Positions 17,080-25,754 of a stretch of DNA of 64,000 nucleotides are shown here, one piece after another. Below the pieces are notes generated by a model. The model searched no databases and was not told the origin of the DNA. It was given only the letters and a program-made list of their open reading frames with translations. The DNA is from Frigoribacterium sp. Leaf186 (GTDB lineage: Bacteria; Actinomycetota; Actinomycetes; Actinomycetales; Microbacteriaceae): contig NZ_LMPQ01000010.1 in NCBI RefSeq assembly GCF_001423905.1, positions 179,075-243,074 of the forward strand, given 5' to 3'. The position numbers and the translations under genes are program-made. The stretch's first letter is position 1, and each line of letters starts with the position of its first letter.

Positions 17080-18135
17080 TCAGCGGGCGGCGGGGCCCGT
17101 CGACGCGCGGACGAGGAGGCGCGCCGGCCCGATCTCGGCGTCCGTCACGGTCTCGCCCTCGACGGCCGAGAGCAGGAGGCGCGCCGCCTCGGCCCCGATC
17201 AGCCGCGGGGCCGTCGTCAACGTGGTCAGCCCGGGGCGCACGTACGACCCGAGCTCGATGCCGTCGAAGCCCGCCACGCTCACGTCGCCCGGGACGCGGA
17301 GGCCGAGCCGGTCCACCTCGGTCATGAACCCGATGGCGGCCAGGTCGTTGGCGCAGAACACGGCGGTCGGCCGGTCGTCGCCCGGTGCGCCCGTCGCACC
17401 CGGCACGCCCGCCGAACCGGGGCCGAACAGCTGGGACGCGGCGCGGGCTCCCCCGTCGTAGGTGAAGTCGGCCTCGACGACGACCCCGGGGTCGCGCCCG
17501 GCGGCCACGAGGGCGTCGCGCCAGGCGGCTCCGCGACGCCGCGAGTGCACGAAGCGGTCGGGCCCCGCGACGTGCGCGAAGCATCGGTGCCCGAGCGACA
17601 CGAGGTGCTCGACGAGCTCGCCGATGCCGGCCGAGTCGTCCTGCCGCACGGCGGGCAACGGGAAGCCGCCGGCCGGGTTGACCCCGACGGCGGGCAGGTC
17701 GAGCTCGCGGACGAGGTCGACGCGGGGGTCATCGACGGTGAGCTCGTTCAAGAAGACGCCGTCGACCCGCCGGCCGGCCGCGAGCCGCCGGTAGCGGTCG
17801 AGCGGCTCGTCGGCCGCCGACCCCATCTGCAGGATCAGCGCGTAGCCGCGGGGGTCGAGCACCGACTCGAGGCCGCCGATGAACGCGCCGAAGAACGGGT
17901 CGGACTCGAGCACGAACGGGTCGCGGTGGACGACGAGCCCGACCGTGAAGGCCCGCTTGGCGCTGAGGCTGCGACCCCGCACGCTCGGCACGAAGCCGAG
18001 GTCGTCGGCTGCTCGCCTGATGCGCGCGCGGGTCTGCTCCGAGACGCCGGGGCGACCGTTGAGGGCGCTGCTGACCGAGCTGATCGCGACGCCGGCCCGG
18101 GCCGCGACCTCGACGATGGTGACCCGCTCTGCCAC
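17080..18135 (-). CDS. LacI-family repressor of the GH130 sugar cluster
   Basis: A 351-residue regulator. N-terminal LacI helix-turn-helix: TIVEVAARAGVAISSVSSAL then hinge NGRPGVSEQTRARIRRAADDLGF (residues about 5-50), with the periplasmic-binding-like sugar domain behind (TAVFCANDLAAIGFM, SVAGFDGIELGSYVRPGL). GTG start at 18135: AGGAGG lies 6 nt upstream, formed by a copy of the dispersed decamer; a longer N-terminus would be Arg-rich and is not needed. It most likely binds the palindrome at 16919-16938 and responds to the imported sugar. Two decamer copies lie near its 3' end. Confidence 0.9.
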   Translation of the reverse strand: MAERVTIVEVAARAGVAISSVSSALNGRPGVSEQTRARIRRAADDLGFVPSVRGRSLSAKRAFTVGLVVHRDPFVLESDPFFGAFIGGLESVLDPRGYALILQMGSAADEPLDRYRRLAAGRRVDGVFLNELTVDDPRVDLVRELDLPAVGVNPAGGFPLPAVRQDDSAGIGELVEHLVSLGHRCFAHVAGPDRFVHSRRRGAAWRDALVAAGRDPGVVVEADFTYDGGARAASQLFGPGSAGVPGATGAPGDDRPTAVFCANDLAAIGFMTEVDRLGLRVPGDVSVAGFDGIELGSYVRPGLTTLTTAPRLIGAEAARLLLSAVEGETVTDAEIGPARLLVRASTGPAAR

Positions 18136-18242
18136 GCCGCGCCTCCTCGTTGTCGCCCTCGCCGTCACCGGCGTGCGCCCGCCGCGCCCCCACGATGCTA
18201 CTGACCCGCCGTCGCGGCCACCGCCGGGAGGCGCACCGCCCC

Positions 18243-18248
18243 TAGGGT
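18243..18248 (+). promoter_or_regulatory. -10 box of leaderless DUF1304 gene
   Basis: TAGGGT, 6 nt before the ATG at 18255; no Shine-Dalgarno sequence. The same hexamer at the same distance precedes the cutC and 40865 genes. Confidence 0.65.
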
Positions 18249-18254
18249 CGGGGC

Positions 18255-18671
18255 ATGCTCATCGTCTCGCTCGTCGCGGCCTCGCTCGCCGCCCTGCTGC
18301 ACGTCTACATCTTCGTGATGGAGTCCGTCCTCTGGACGACCCCGCGCGTCCGCGCCACCTTCGGCGTCACGAACGACGCCCAGGCCGAGCACACGAGGGG
18401 CCTCGCCTTCAACCAGGGCTTCTACAACCTCTTCCTTGCGATCGTCACGATCGTCGGCGTCGTCCTGATCACGGCCGGAGGGGCAGGAGGCGCGGGCAGC
18501 GCCTTCGAGGCGTCCCCGTCGGGCAACGCGCTCGTCGTCGTCGGCACGGGGTCGATGCTGGCCGCCGCCCTCGTGCTGCTGCTGTCGGACCGCACCAAGG
18601 CGCGCGCGGCGATCACGCAGGGAGTCCTGCCGCTCGTCGCCCTCGTCACGCTGCTGATCTCGTCGTACTGA
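18255..18671 (+). CDS. DUF1304 family membrane protein
   Basis: A 138-residue protein with four hydrophobic segments. HVYIFVMESVLWTTPRVRATFG and LAFNQGFYNLFLAI are hallmarks of DUF1304 proteins, small membrane proteins of unknown function. The loop GGAGGAGSAFEASPSG between segments 2 and 3 is encoded over a copy of the decamer AGGAGGCGCG (near 18485) and may be a lineage-specific insertion. Start set by the leaderless -10 box. Confidence 0.85.
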   Translation: MLIVSLVAASLAALLHVYIFVMESVLWTTPRVRATFGVTNDAQAEHTRGLAFNQGFYNLFLAIVTIVGVVLITAGGAGGAGSAFEASPSGNALVVVGTGSMLAAALVLLLSDRTKARAAITQGVLPLVALVTLLISSY

Positions 18672-18699
18672 CCTGCCCGTCCGGCCCGGCCCGCCGCAC

Positions 18700-18705
18700 T
18701 ACCCT
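18700..18705 (+). promoter_or_regulatory. -10 box of leaderless purU
   Basis: TACCCT, 6 nt before the GTG at 18712. Confidence 0.5.
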
Positions 18706-18711
18706 GGGCTG

Positions 18712-19632
18712 GTGACCGACGCGACCGACGCCACCCGCGCCTCCTCCGTTCCCGCCGACGCGGCCGACGGCGGCGCCCCCGCCCCGACGACGCACTGGAC
18801 GTTGACCCTCGTCTGCCAGGACCGGCCCGGCATCGTCCACGCGATCAGCGGGGCCGTCGTGCAGGCCGGCGGCAACATCACCGAGTCGGCCCAGTTCTCG
18901 AGCCACGACACGGGCACCTTCTTCATGCGGCTGCAGGTCGAGGCCCCCGGCGAGCGCGACGCGTTCGAGGGCGCCCTCGCCCCGGTGGTCGCGCACTACG
19001 GCATGACGCACCGGCTCGACGTGGTCGGCCGCCCGACCCGCACGCTCGTGCTCGCGAGCAAGGCCGCGCACTGCGTCAACGACCTGCTGTTCCGCCAGCG
19101 CGCCGGGCAGCTGCCGATCGAGGTGCCGCTGATCCTCGCCAACCACGACGACCTGTCGGGCCTGGCCGAGTTCTACGGCAAGCGGTTCGAGCACCACCCC
19201 GTCACCGACCCCGAGTCGAAGGCGGCGTTCGAGGCGCGCGTGCTGCAGGTCGTCGACCGGTACGACGTCGAACTCGTCGTGCTGGCGCGGTACATGCAGA
19301 TCCTCAGCCCCGAGCTGTGCGCGGCCCTCGAGGGGCGCGCGATCAACATCCACCACTCGTTCCTGCCCGGGTTCAAGGGAGCGAACCCCTACCGACAGGC
19401 GCACGCGCGCGGCGTGAAGCTGATCGGCGCGACGGCGCACTTCGTCACGAGCGACCTCGACGAGGGGCCGATCATCGAGCAGAACGTCGTCCGGGTCGAC
19501 CACACCCGCAGCGCTCCCGAGCTGATGGCGATCGGCCAGGACGAAGAGAGCCGCACCCTGACCCAGGCCGTCCGCTGGTTCGCCGAGGACCGCGTGCTGC
19601 TCGACGGCGCCCGCACCATCGTCTTCCGCTAG
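18712..19632 (+). CDS. purU: Formyltetrahydrofolate deformylase
   Basis: A 306-residue enzyme that hydrolyses 10-formyl-THF to formate and THF, balancing one-carbon pools. ACT-type domain at about residues 25-105 (TLVCQDRPGIVHAISG), then the formyltransferase-fold domain with ANHDDLSGLAEFY, ARYMQILSPELC, NIHHSFLPGF and TAHFVTSDLDEGPIIEQ, which carry the catalytic Asn, His and Asp. The first ~24 residues (TDATDATRASSVPADAADGG...) are not part of the fold and include the DATRASS peptide encoded by the dispersed decamer, also seen in nagA and cutC. Confidence 0.92.
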   Translation: MTDATDATRASSVPADAADGGAPAPTTHWTLTLVCQDRPGIVHAISGAVVQAGGNITESAQFSSHDTGTFFMRLQVEAPGERDAFEGALAPVVAHYGMTHRLDVVGRPTRTLVLASKAAHCVNDLLFRQRAGQLPIEVPLILANHDDLSGLAEFYGKRFEHHPVTDPESKAAFEARVLQVVDRYDVELVVLARYMQILSPELCAALEGRAINIHHSFLPGFKGANPYRQAHARGVKLIGATAHFVTSDLDEGPIIEQNVVRVDHTRSAPELMAIGQDEESRTLTQAVRWFAEDRVLLDGARTIVFR

Positions 19633-19700
19633 CCCCGCACAGGCACAGGCCTCGTCGGCTCCGACCCCCTCCCGTGCGCCCGGCAATCGGCGCCCGACGC

Positions 19701-19756
19701 CGAGTGGGCAGAAGATGCTGCTCACGGCCCCGTGACGAGCACTTCCTGCCCACTCG
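19701..19756. repeat. 56-bp inverted repeat CGAGTGGGCAG, copy 1
   Basis: CGAGTGGGCAGAAGATGCTG and a mostly complementary right arm ending CCTGCCCACTCG. A second copy of equal length lies 48 bp on, at 19805-19860. Both fill the 304-bp gap between purU and the next gene. Confidence 0.75.
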
Positions 19757-19804
19757 ACCCCGTGTCACGGGTCCCGGCCCGTGGCCGCCCGACCGTTCGA
19801 CCGC

Positions 19805-19860
19805 CGAGTGGGCAGAAGATGTTGCTGCCGCGCCCGCGAGGAGCACGTCCTGCCCACTCG
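19805..19860. repeat. 56-bp inverted repeat CGAGTGGGCAG, copy 2
   Basis: Same ends (CGAGTGGGCAG...CTGCCCACTCG) as 19701-19756 but with a diverged centre, so the two copies are not a recent exact duplication. Confidence 0.75.
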
Positions 19861-19874
19861 TCGCTCCGCCGCTC

Positions 19875-19894
19875 GATCCGGTGCGTACCGGATC
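19875..19894. promoter_or_regulatory. Imperfect copy of the GATCCGGTACGTACCGGATC palindrome
   Basis: GATCCGGTGCGTACCGGATC, one base off the perfect palindrome at 8547-8566, 42 bp before a start codon. It overlaps the region where the -35 element of this gene should lie, which would suit a repressor site. Confidence 0.45.
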
Positions 19895-19924
19895 AGAGAC
19901 AGGCCGCACGGCACACACCGGCCG

Positions 19925-19930
19925 TACGCT
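19925..19930 (+). promoter_or_regulatory. -10 box of leaderless YrdB-like gene
   Basis: TACGCT, 6 nt before the GTG at 19937. Confidence 0.5.
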
Positions 19931-19936
19931 GGGCGG

Positions 19937-20332
19937 GTGACTCCGACCGACTCCGTGCCCCCTCCCGTCCCGGCCCGCGGCGGCCCGGTCGGCGCTCTCG
20001 ACCTGGTGCGCTTCGTCACGCTGATCCTCGCCTTCCTCAGCCTCGGGTTCTGGGGCTACCTCGCCTGGCCGTTCCCGTTCCCGTCGCTGGCGTTCATGAT
20101 CGGCGCGCCCCTGTTCGCCATCGTCGTGTGGGGCCTCTTCCGGTCGCCTCGCGCCCCGATCGCCACGGACGCCGTCGGCAAGGCCCTCGTCGAGATCGCG
20201 ATCATGGGGGCGGTGGTCGCGGCCTGGGCCATGCTCGGCTACCCCGTCGTCGCCGTCGCGTTCGCCGTCCTGGCCGGCGTCACGGGCGTGCTGGCCTTCC
20301 GTCGCGAGAACCGCCGGGGAGCCCGCCGATGA
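19937..20332 (+). CDS. YrdB/DUF2568-like membrane protein
   Basis: A 131-residue protein with about four hydrophobic segments and the pattern LVRFVTLILAFLSLGFWGYL...WGLFRSPRAPI typical of the YrdB/DUF2568 family, function unknown. The GTG start is backed by the TACGCT box 6 nt upstream. Its TGA overlaps the nagA ATG by 4 nt (ATGA), so the two are co-translated, which ties this membrane protein to amino-sugar use in an unknown way. Confidence 0.75.
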   Translation: MTPTDSVPPPVPARGGPVGALDLVRFVTLILAFLSLGFWGYLAWPFPFPSLAFMIGAPLFAIVVWGLFRSPRAPIATDAVGKALVEIAIMGAVVAAWAMLGYPVVAVAFAVLAGVTGVLAFRRENRRGARR

Positions 20333-21633
20333 CCACCACCCTGTTCAGGGACGCCCGGAAGGTCGACGCCGACGGCGAGGTCGACGGCTTCTGGATGCTC
20401 GTCGACGGCGACGTCATCGTCGCCACCGGTGCCACGGTGCCGGGGTCGCGCGGGGCGGCCGGGGTGACGGGCGGGGTCGACGCGACCCGCGCCTCCTCGG
20501 CGACGGCGGGTGCACCCGACGATCCGACCGCAGGAGGCGCGGTGCCACCCCCGGCGGACGTCACCGTCGACCTCGCGGGCGCCACGCTCACCCCGGGGCT
20601 GATCGACCTGCACACGCACGGCGGTGGCGGCCACGCCTTCGACGGCGGGCCCGACGGCCTGGACGCCGGTCTCGCCCTGCACCGACGACACGGCACGACC
20701 CGATCGCTGGTCAGCCTCGTCGCGAACCCGGTGCCGGTGCTGTCGCGGTCGCTCGGGACGATCGGCGACCTGATGCGGCGCGACCCGCTCGTGCTCGGGG
20801 CGCACCTCGAGGGGCCCTTCCTGGCTCCCGACCGGCGGGGCGCCCACGCGCCGCACTTCTTGCTCGAGCCCGACGCGGCCACGGTCGAGGCCCTGCTCCA
20901 GGCCTGCGACGGCGTCGTGCGGCAGGTCACCATCGCGCCCGAGCTGCCCGGCGGGCTCGACGCGATCGACCGGCTCGTCAGCTCGGGCGTCGTCGCCGCC
21001 GTCGGCCACACCGACGCCGACTTCGACCTGGCGCGCGCGGCCTTCGACCGCGGCGCCTCGCTCGTGACGCACGCCTTCAACGCGATGGCCGGAATCCACC
21101 ACCGCGACCCGGGGCCGCTGGTCGCGGCGGTCGGCGACGAGCGGGTGACGATCGAGCTGATCCTCGACGGGGTGCACGTGCACCCGGCCGTGGCCGAGCT
21201 CGTGCTGCGGTCGGCCCCGCGGCGGGTCGCCCTCGTCACCGACGCCATGGCCGCGGCCGGGGCCGCCGACGGCGACTACCGCATCGGCGAGCTCGCGGTC
21301 ACCGTCGACCACGGCGTCGCCACGCTCACGGGCAGCGCGACGATCGCCGGCTCGACCCTGACGCAGGACGCGGCCCTCCGCCTCGCGATTACGGCGGCCA
21401 GTCTCTCCCCCGTCGACGCGGTCGCCGCGTTGACGCTCGTGCCGGCCCACGTGCTCGGGCACGACGCGGGGGGCAGGCGAGCAGCCACGCACCCGAGCAC
21501 GGCCGCGGCGCCGGCCGCGAGTCCGCCGCTCGGCCGGCTGGCCCCCGGGCACGCCGCCGACGCCGTCGCGTGGCACGACGACTGGACGGTGGCCCGGGTC
21601 TGGGCCGCCGGCCGCGAACTGCCTGCCGGCTGA
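20329..21633 (+). CDS. nagA: N-acetylglucosamine-6-phosphate deacetylase
   Basis: A 434-residue amidohydrolase that deacetylates GlcNAc-6-P to glucosamine-6-P, the step before NagB (47832). Metal and catalytic motifs: LIDLHTHGGGGHAFDGG (HTH at 95-97), LGAHLEGPFL, VGHTDAD, THAFNAM and the catalytic Asp in VTDAMAAAG. Residues about 38-77 are extra compared with the family and hold DATRASS plus AGGAV, encoded by two oppositely oriented decamer copies; a second Ala/Pro-rich insertion lies near the C-terminus (RAATHPSTAAAPAASPP). It starts inside the stop codon of the membrane-protein gene. Confidence 0.92.
   Translation: MTTTLFRDARKVDADGEVDGFWMLVDGDVIVATGATVPGSRGAAGVTGGVDATRASSATAGAPDDPTAGGAVPPPADVTVDLAGATLTPGLIDLHTHGGGGHAFDGGPDGLDAGLALHRRHGTTRSLVSLVANPVPVLSRSLGTIGDLMRRDPLVLGAHLEGPFLAPDRRGAHAPHFLLEPDAATVEALLQACDGVVRQVTIAPELPGGLDAIDRLVSSGVVAAVGHTDADFDLARAAFDRGASLVTHAFNAMAGIHHRDPGPLVAAVGDERVTIELILDGVHVHPAVAELVLRSAPRRVALVTDAMAAAGAADGDYRIGELAVTVDHGVATLTGSATIAGSTLTQDAALRLAITAASLSPVDAVAALTLVPAHVLGHDAGGRRAATHPSTAAAPAASPPLGRLAPGHAADAVAWHDDWTVARVWAAGRELPAG
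20478..20545. repeat. Paired decamer insertion inside nagA
   Basis: ACCCGCGCCTCCTC (20485-20498) and AGGAGGCGCGGTGCC (from 20532) lie in inverted orientation inside nagA. The reading frame is kept and the encoded stretch is extra relative to the enzyme family. Confidence 0.65.
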
Positions 21634-21712
21634 TCCGGCGACACCCAGCCGTTCCCGCCCCGCACCGCCCCGCCCCGCGCCGCGCGACACTGCACCGCCC
21701 CGCCCGACACTG

Positions 21713-21770
21713 CACCGCGTTTCGTGCACGACACCGTGACTAGTCGCGGTGCCGTGCACGAAACGCGGTG
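21713..21770. terminator. 24-bp-arm hairpin between convergent nagA and acyl-CoA synthetase
   Basis: CACCGCGTTTCGTGCACGAC (arm 21713-21736) pairs with 21747-21770 with one mismatch around a 10-nt loop holding ACTAGT. Likely bidirectional terminator. Upstream of it (about 21660-21712) is a C-rich run of CACCGCCCCG-like units. Confidence 0.7.
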
Positions 21771-21812
21771 CCGTGAGAGGGAGCCGTGCGGCGCAGGGCT
21801 CGCCGCGCGCCC

Positions 21813-23636
<1,824 letters not shown>

Positions 23637-23693
23637 CCCGCCATCATGCACCCCCGCCCGTGCCGGGCCCGGCACGGGCTGCGACCGCTCGCC

Positions 23694-23699
23694 TAGGGT
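23694..23699 (+). promoter_or_regulatory. -10 box of leaderless cutC
   Basis: TAGGGT, 6 nt before the ATG at 23706. Confidence 0.65.
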
Positions 23700-23705
23700 C
23701 GTGGC

Positions 23706-24593
23706 ATGACGACCGACGCGACCCGCGCCTCCTCATCCGCCGTCCCGTCCGTCCGCCCGCGGCCGGCCCTCGAGATCGCGGTGACGAGCGCCGCCGGGGC
23801 CGTCACGGCGCGCGACGGCGGAGCCGACCGCGTCGAACTCTGCAGCGCCCTCGAGCTCGGCGGCGTGACCCCGTCGCAGGGGCTCGTCGAGGCGACGGTC
23901 GCGACGGGCGTGCCGGTGCACGCGCTGGTCCGGTGCCGACCCGGCGGGTTCGCCTACGACGCCGACGAGCTCGACGTGATGGTGCGCGAGATCCGCGCGC
24001 TCGTGCGATCCGGCGTGGCCGGCGTCGTCGTCGGCGCACTGCGCGAGGACGGCTCGCTCGACGTCGACGCCGTCCGCTGGTTCGTCGAGGCCGCCCTCGA
24101 CGCCGCCGCACAGCAGCCGGGCACGACACCCCAGCAACCCGCCCAGACCCCCGCTCGCGCCCGAGGGTCTCGGCCGGTTCCTGGGGTCTCACCGCTCGAA
24201 GTCACCGTGCACCGGGCCGTGGACCGGGCGGCGGACCCGGTGGCGGCCGTGGCGGCACTTGCGGGGCTCGGCGTCACGCGCGTGCTGACGTCGGGCGGGG
24301 CGTCCACGGTCGGGGCGGGGCTCGCCGCCGGGGTGCTGCCGCGCATGGTCGAGGTGGCGGGCGGGGTGCAGGTGATGGCCGGGGGCGGGGTGCAGCTCGG
24401 CGACGTCCCGGCACTCGTGGCCGCGGGCGTCGACGCCGTGCACCTGTCGGCGAAGCGGGCGCAGGCCGTGCGCGCCTCCTCGTCCCGGTCGGGGACGACC
24501 GTGTCGCTCGGCACCGAGGCGTCGACCGACTCGTGGTTCGAGACCGACCCCGAGCTGGTCCGCGCAGCACGCCACGCCCTCGACCAGGCCTGA
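23706..24593 (+). CDS. cutC: CutC family protein with inserted repeat
   Basis: A 295-residue TIM-barrel protein of the CutC family (historically linked to copper, real activity uncertain). LEIAVTSAAGAVTARDGGADRVELCSALELGGVTPS and VHALVRCRPGGFAYD are diagnostic. It is longer than the usual ~240 residues because of three insertions: DATRASSS at the N-terminus, residues about 135-165 (QQPGTTPQQPAQTPARARGS...) encoded by a diverged copy of an intergenic palindrome, and VRASSSRSG near residue 257. All keep frame. Leaderless start (TAGGGT 6 nt upstream). Confidence 0.88.
   Translation: MTTDATRASSSAVPSVRPRPALEIAVTSAAGAVTARDGGADRVELCSALELGGVTPSQGLVEATVATGVPVHALVRCRPGGFAYDADELDVMVREIRALVRSGVAGVVVGALREDGSLDVDAVRWFVEAALDAAAQQPGTTPQQPAQTPARARGSRPVPGVSPLEVTVHRAVDRAADPVAAVAALAGLGVTRVLTSGGASTVGAGLAAGVLPRMVEVAGGVQVMAGGGVQLGDVPALVAAGVDAVHLSAKRAQAVRASSSRSGTTVSLGTEASTDSWFETDPELVRAARHALDQA
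24125..24190. repeat. GAGACCCCAGGAA-family palindrome inside cutC
   Basis: The segment from GACACCCCAG to CCTGGGGTCTC matches the intergenic inverted repeat at 8933-8990 in order of motifs (CCCCAG, AGACCC, CGCTCGCGC, GGGTCTC, GGTTCCTGGGGTCTC). It is in frame and encodes a stretch absent from other CutC proteins. Confidence 0.7.
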
Positions 24594-24682
24594 CCGGACC
24601 AGGCCTGACCCGCCGCCCCCGACGCGTCACCCCGGGGCCGGTGGGCCGACCACCCCGGGTCGCGGGGGTGCACAGTGGAGCG

Positions 24683-25663
24683 ATGACATCGACGTCCCTC
24701 CTCGTGATCGGCGGCACCGGGCAGATCAGCGCCTCGGTCGTGCGACAGGCCCTGCGCGACGGCCTCGCCGTGACCGTGCTGAACCGCGGCAGCACGACGA
24801 TCAGGCCGGTGCCCGCGGGCGTCGAGCAGCTCGTCGCCGACGTCCGCGACGAGGAGGCGCTGGCCGCCGCCCTGAGGGGGCATCGCTTCGACTCCGTGGC
24901 CGACTTCCTGACCTTCACGCCCGACCAGCTCGCGTCGATGATGCGGGTCGTCGCCCCGCTGACCGATCAGTACGTGTTCATCGGTTCGGCCTCGGCGTAC
25001 CAGAAGCCCCCGGTGACCCTGCCGATCACCGAGGCGACGCCGTTGTCGAACCCGTGGTGGTCGTACTCGCGCGACAAGATCGCCTGCGAGCGCCTGCTGC
25101 GCGACGAGCACCTCGCCGGGCGGGTGCAGGCGACCGTCGTGCGGCCGTCGCACACCTACGACGAGACGCACGTGCCGCTGCTCGGCGGCTGGACCACGAT
25201 CGAGCGCATGCGCCGCGGCGACCCGGTCGTGCTGCACGGTGACGGCACGTCGCTCTGGGCGCTGACCCACTCGGCCGACTTCGCCCGGGCGTTCGTCGGC
25301 CTGCTCGGCCACCCGGGAGCCCTCGGCGAGGCGTTCCACATCATGTCGCCCGAGCTGCTCACCTGGAACATGATCGCCCGCGACCTGGCCGACGCTGCGG
25401 GCGCGTCGTTGCACGTCGTCCACCGCACGACGCAGGTGCTGACCGACGAGGTGCCCGAGTGGACGGCCGACCTCTGCGGCGACCGCAGCCACCCGGCCGT
25501 GTTCGACACGTCGAAGATCCGCGCGTTGGTGCCCGGCTGGGAGGCGCGGGTGCCGTTCGCCGAGGGAGCCCGCCAGATCGTCGCCTGGCACGACGCCGAC
25601 GCCTCACGTCGCACGATGGACCCCTGGGTCGACGACGCCCACGAGCGGCTCGTCGCGCTGTAG
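24683..25663 (+). CDS. NAD-dependent epimerase/dehydratase-like protein
   Basis: A 326-residue extended SDR-like protein. N-terminal LLVIGGTGQISASVVRQAL is the Rossmann NAD(P) loop (GGTGxIS variant); ERLL, TVLNRGS and YVFIGSASAYQKPP follow the UDP-sugar-epimerase-like pattern. The active-site Tyr-x3-Lys is seen as YSRDK (about residues 129-133). Likely substrate a nucleotide-bound or phosphorylated sugar; not determinable. A weak -10-like CACAGT sits 6 nt upstream of ATG, so it may be leaderless as well. Confidence 0.8.
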   Translation: MTSTSLLVIGGTGQISASVVRQALRDGLAVTVLNRGSTTIRPVPAGVEQLVADVRDEEALAAALRGHRFDSVADFLTFTPDQLASMMRVVAPLTDQYVFIGSASAYQKPPVTLPITEATPLSNPWWSYSRDKIACERLLRDEHLAGRVQATVVRPSHTYDETHVPLLGGWTTIERMRRGDPVVLHGDGTSLWALTHSADFARAFVGLLGHPGALGEAFHIMSPELLTWNMIARDLADAAGASLHVVHRTTQVLTDEVPEWTADLCGDRSHPAVFDTSKIRALVPGWEARVPFAEGARQIVAWHDADASRRTMDPWVDDAHERLVAL

Positions 25664-25754
25664 CCGGGCGGCAGGGGTCGCGGGCGGCGCGTCATCTGCA
25701 CCCGCGCCTCCCCCGCTCGTCACCTAGGCTCGTCGCGGGCGAGGGGAGACGGCT

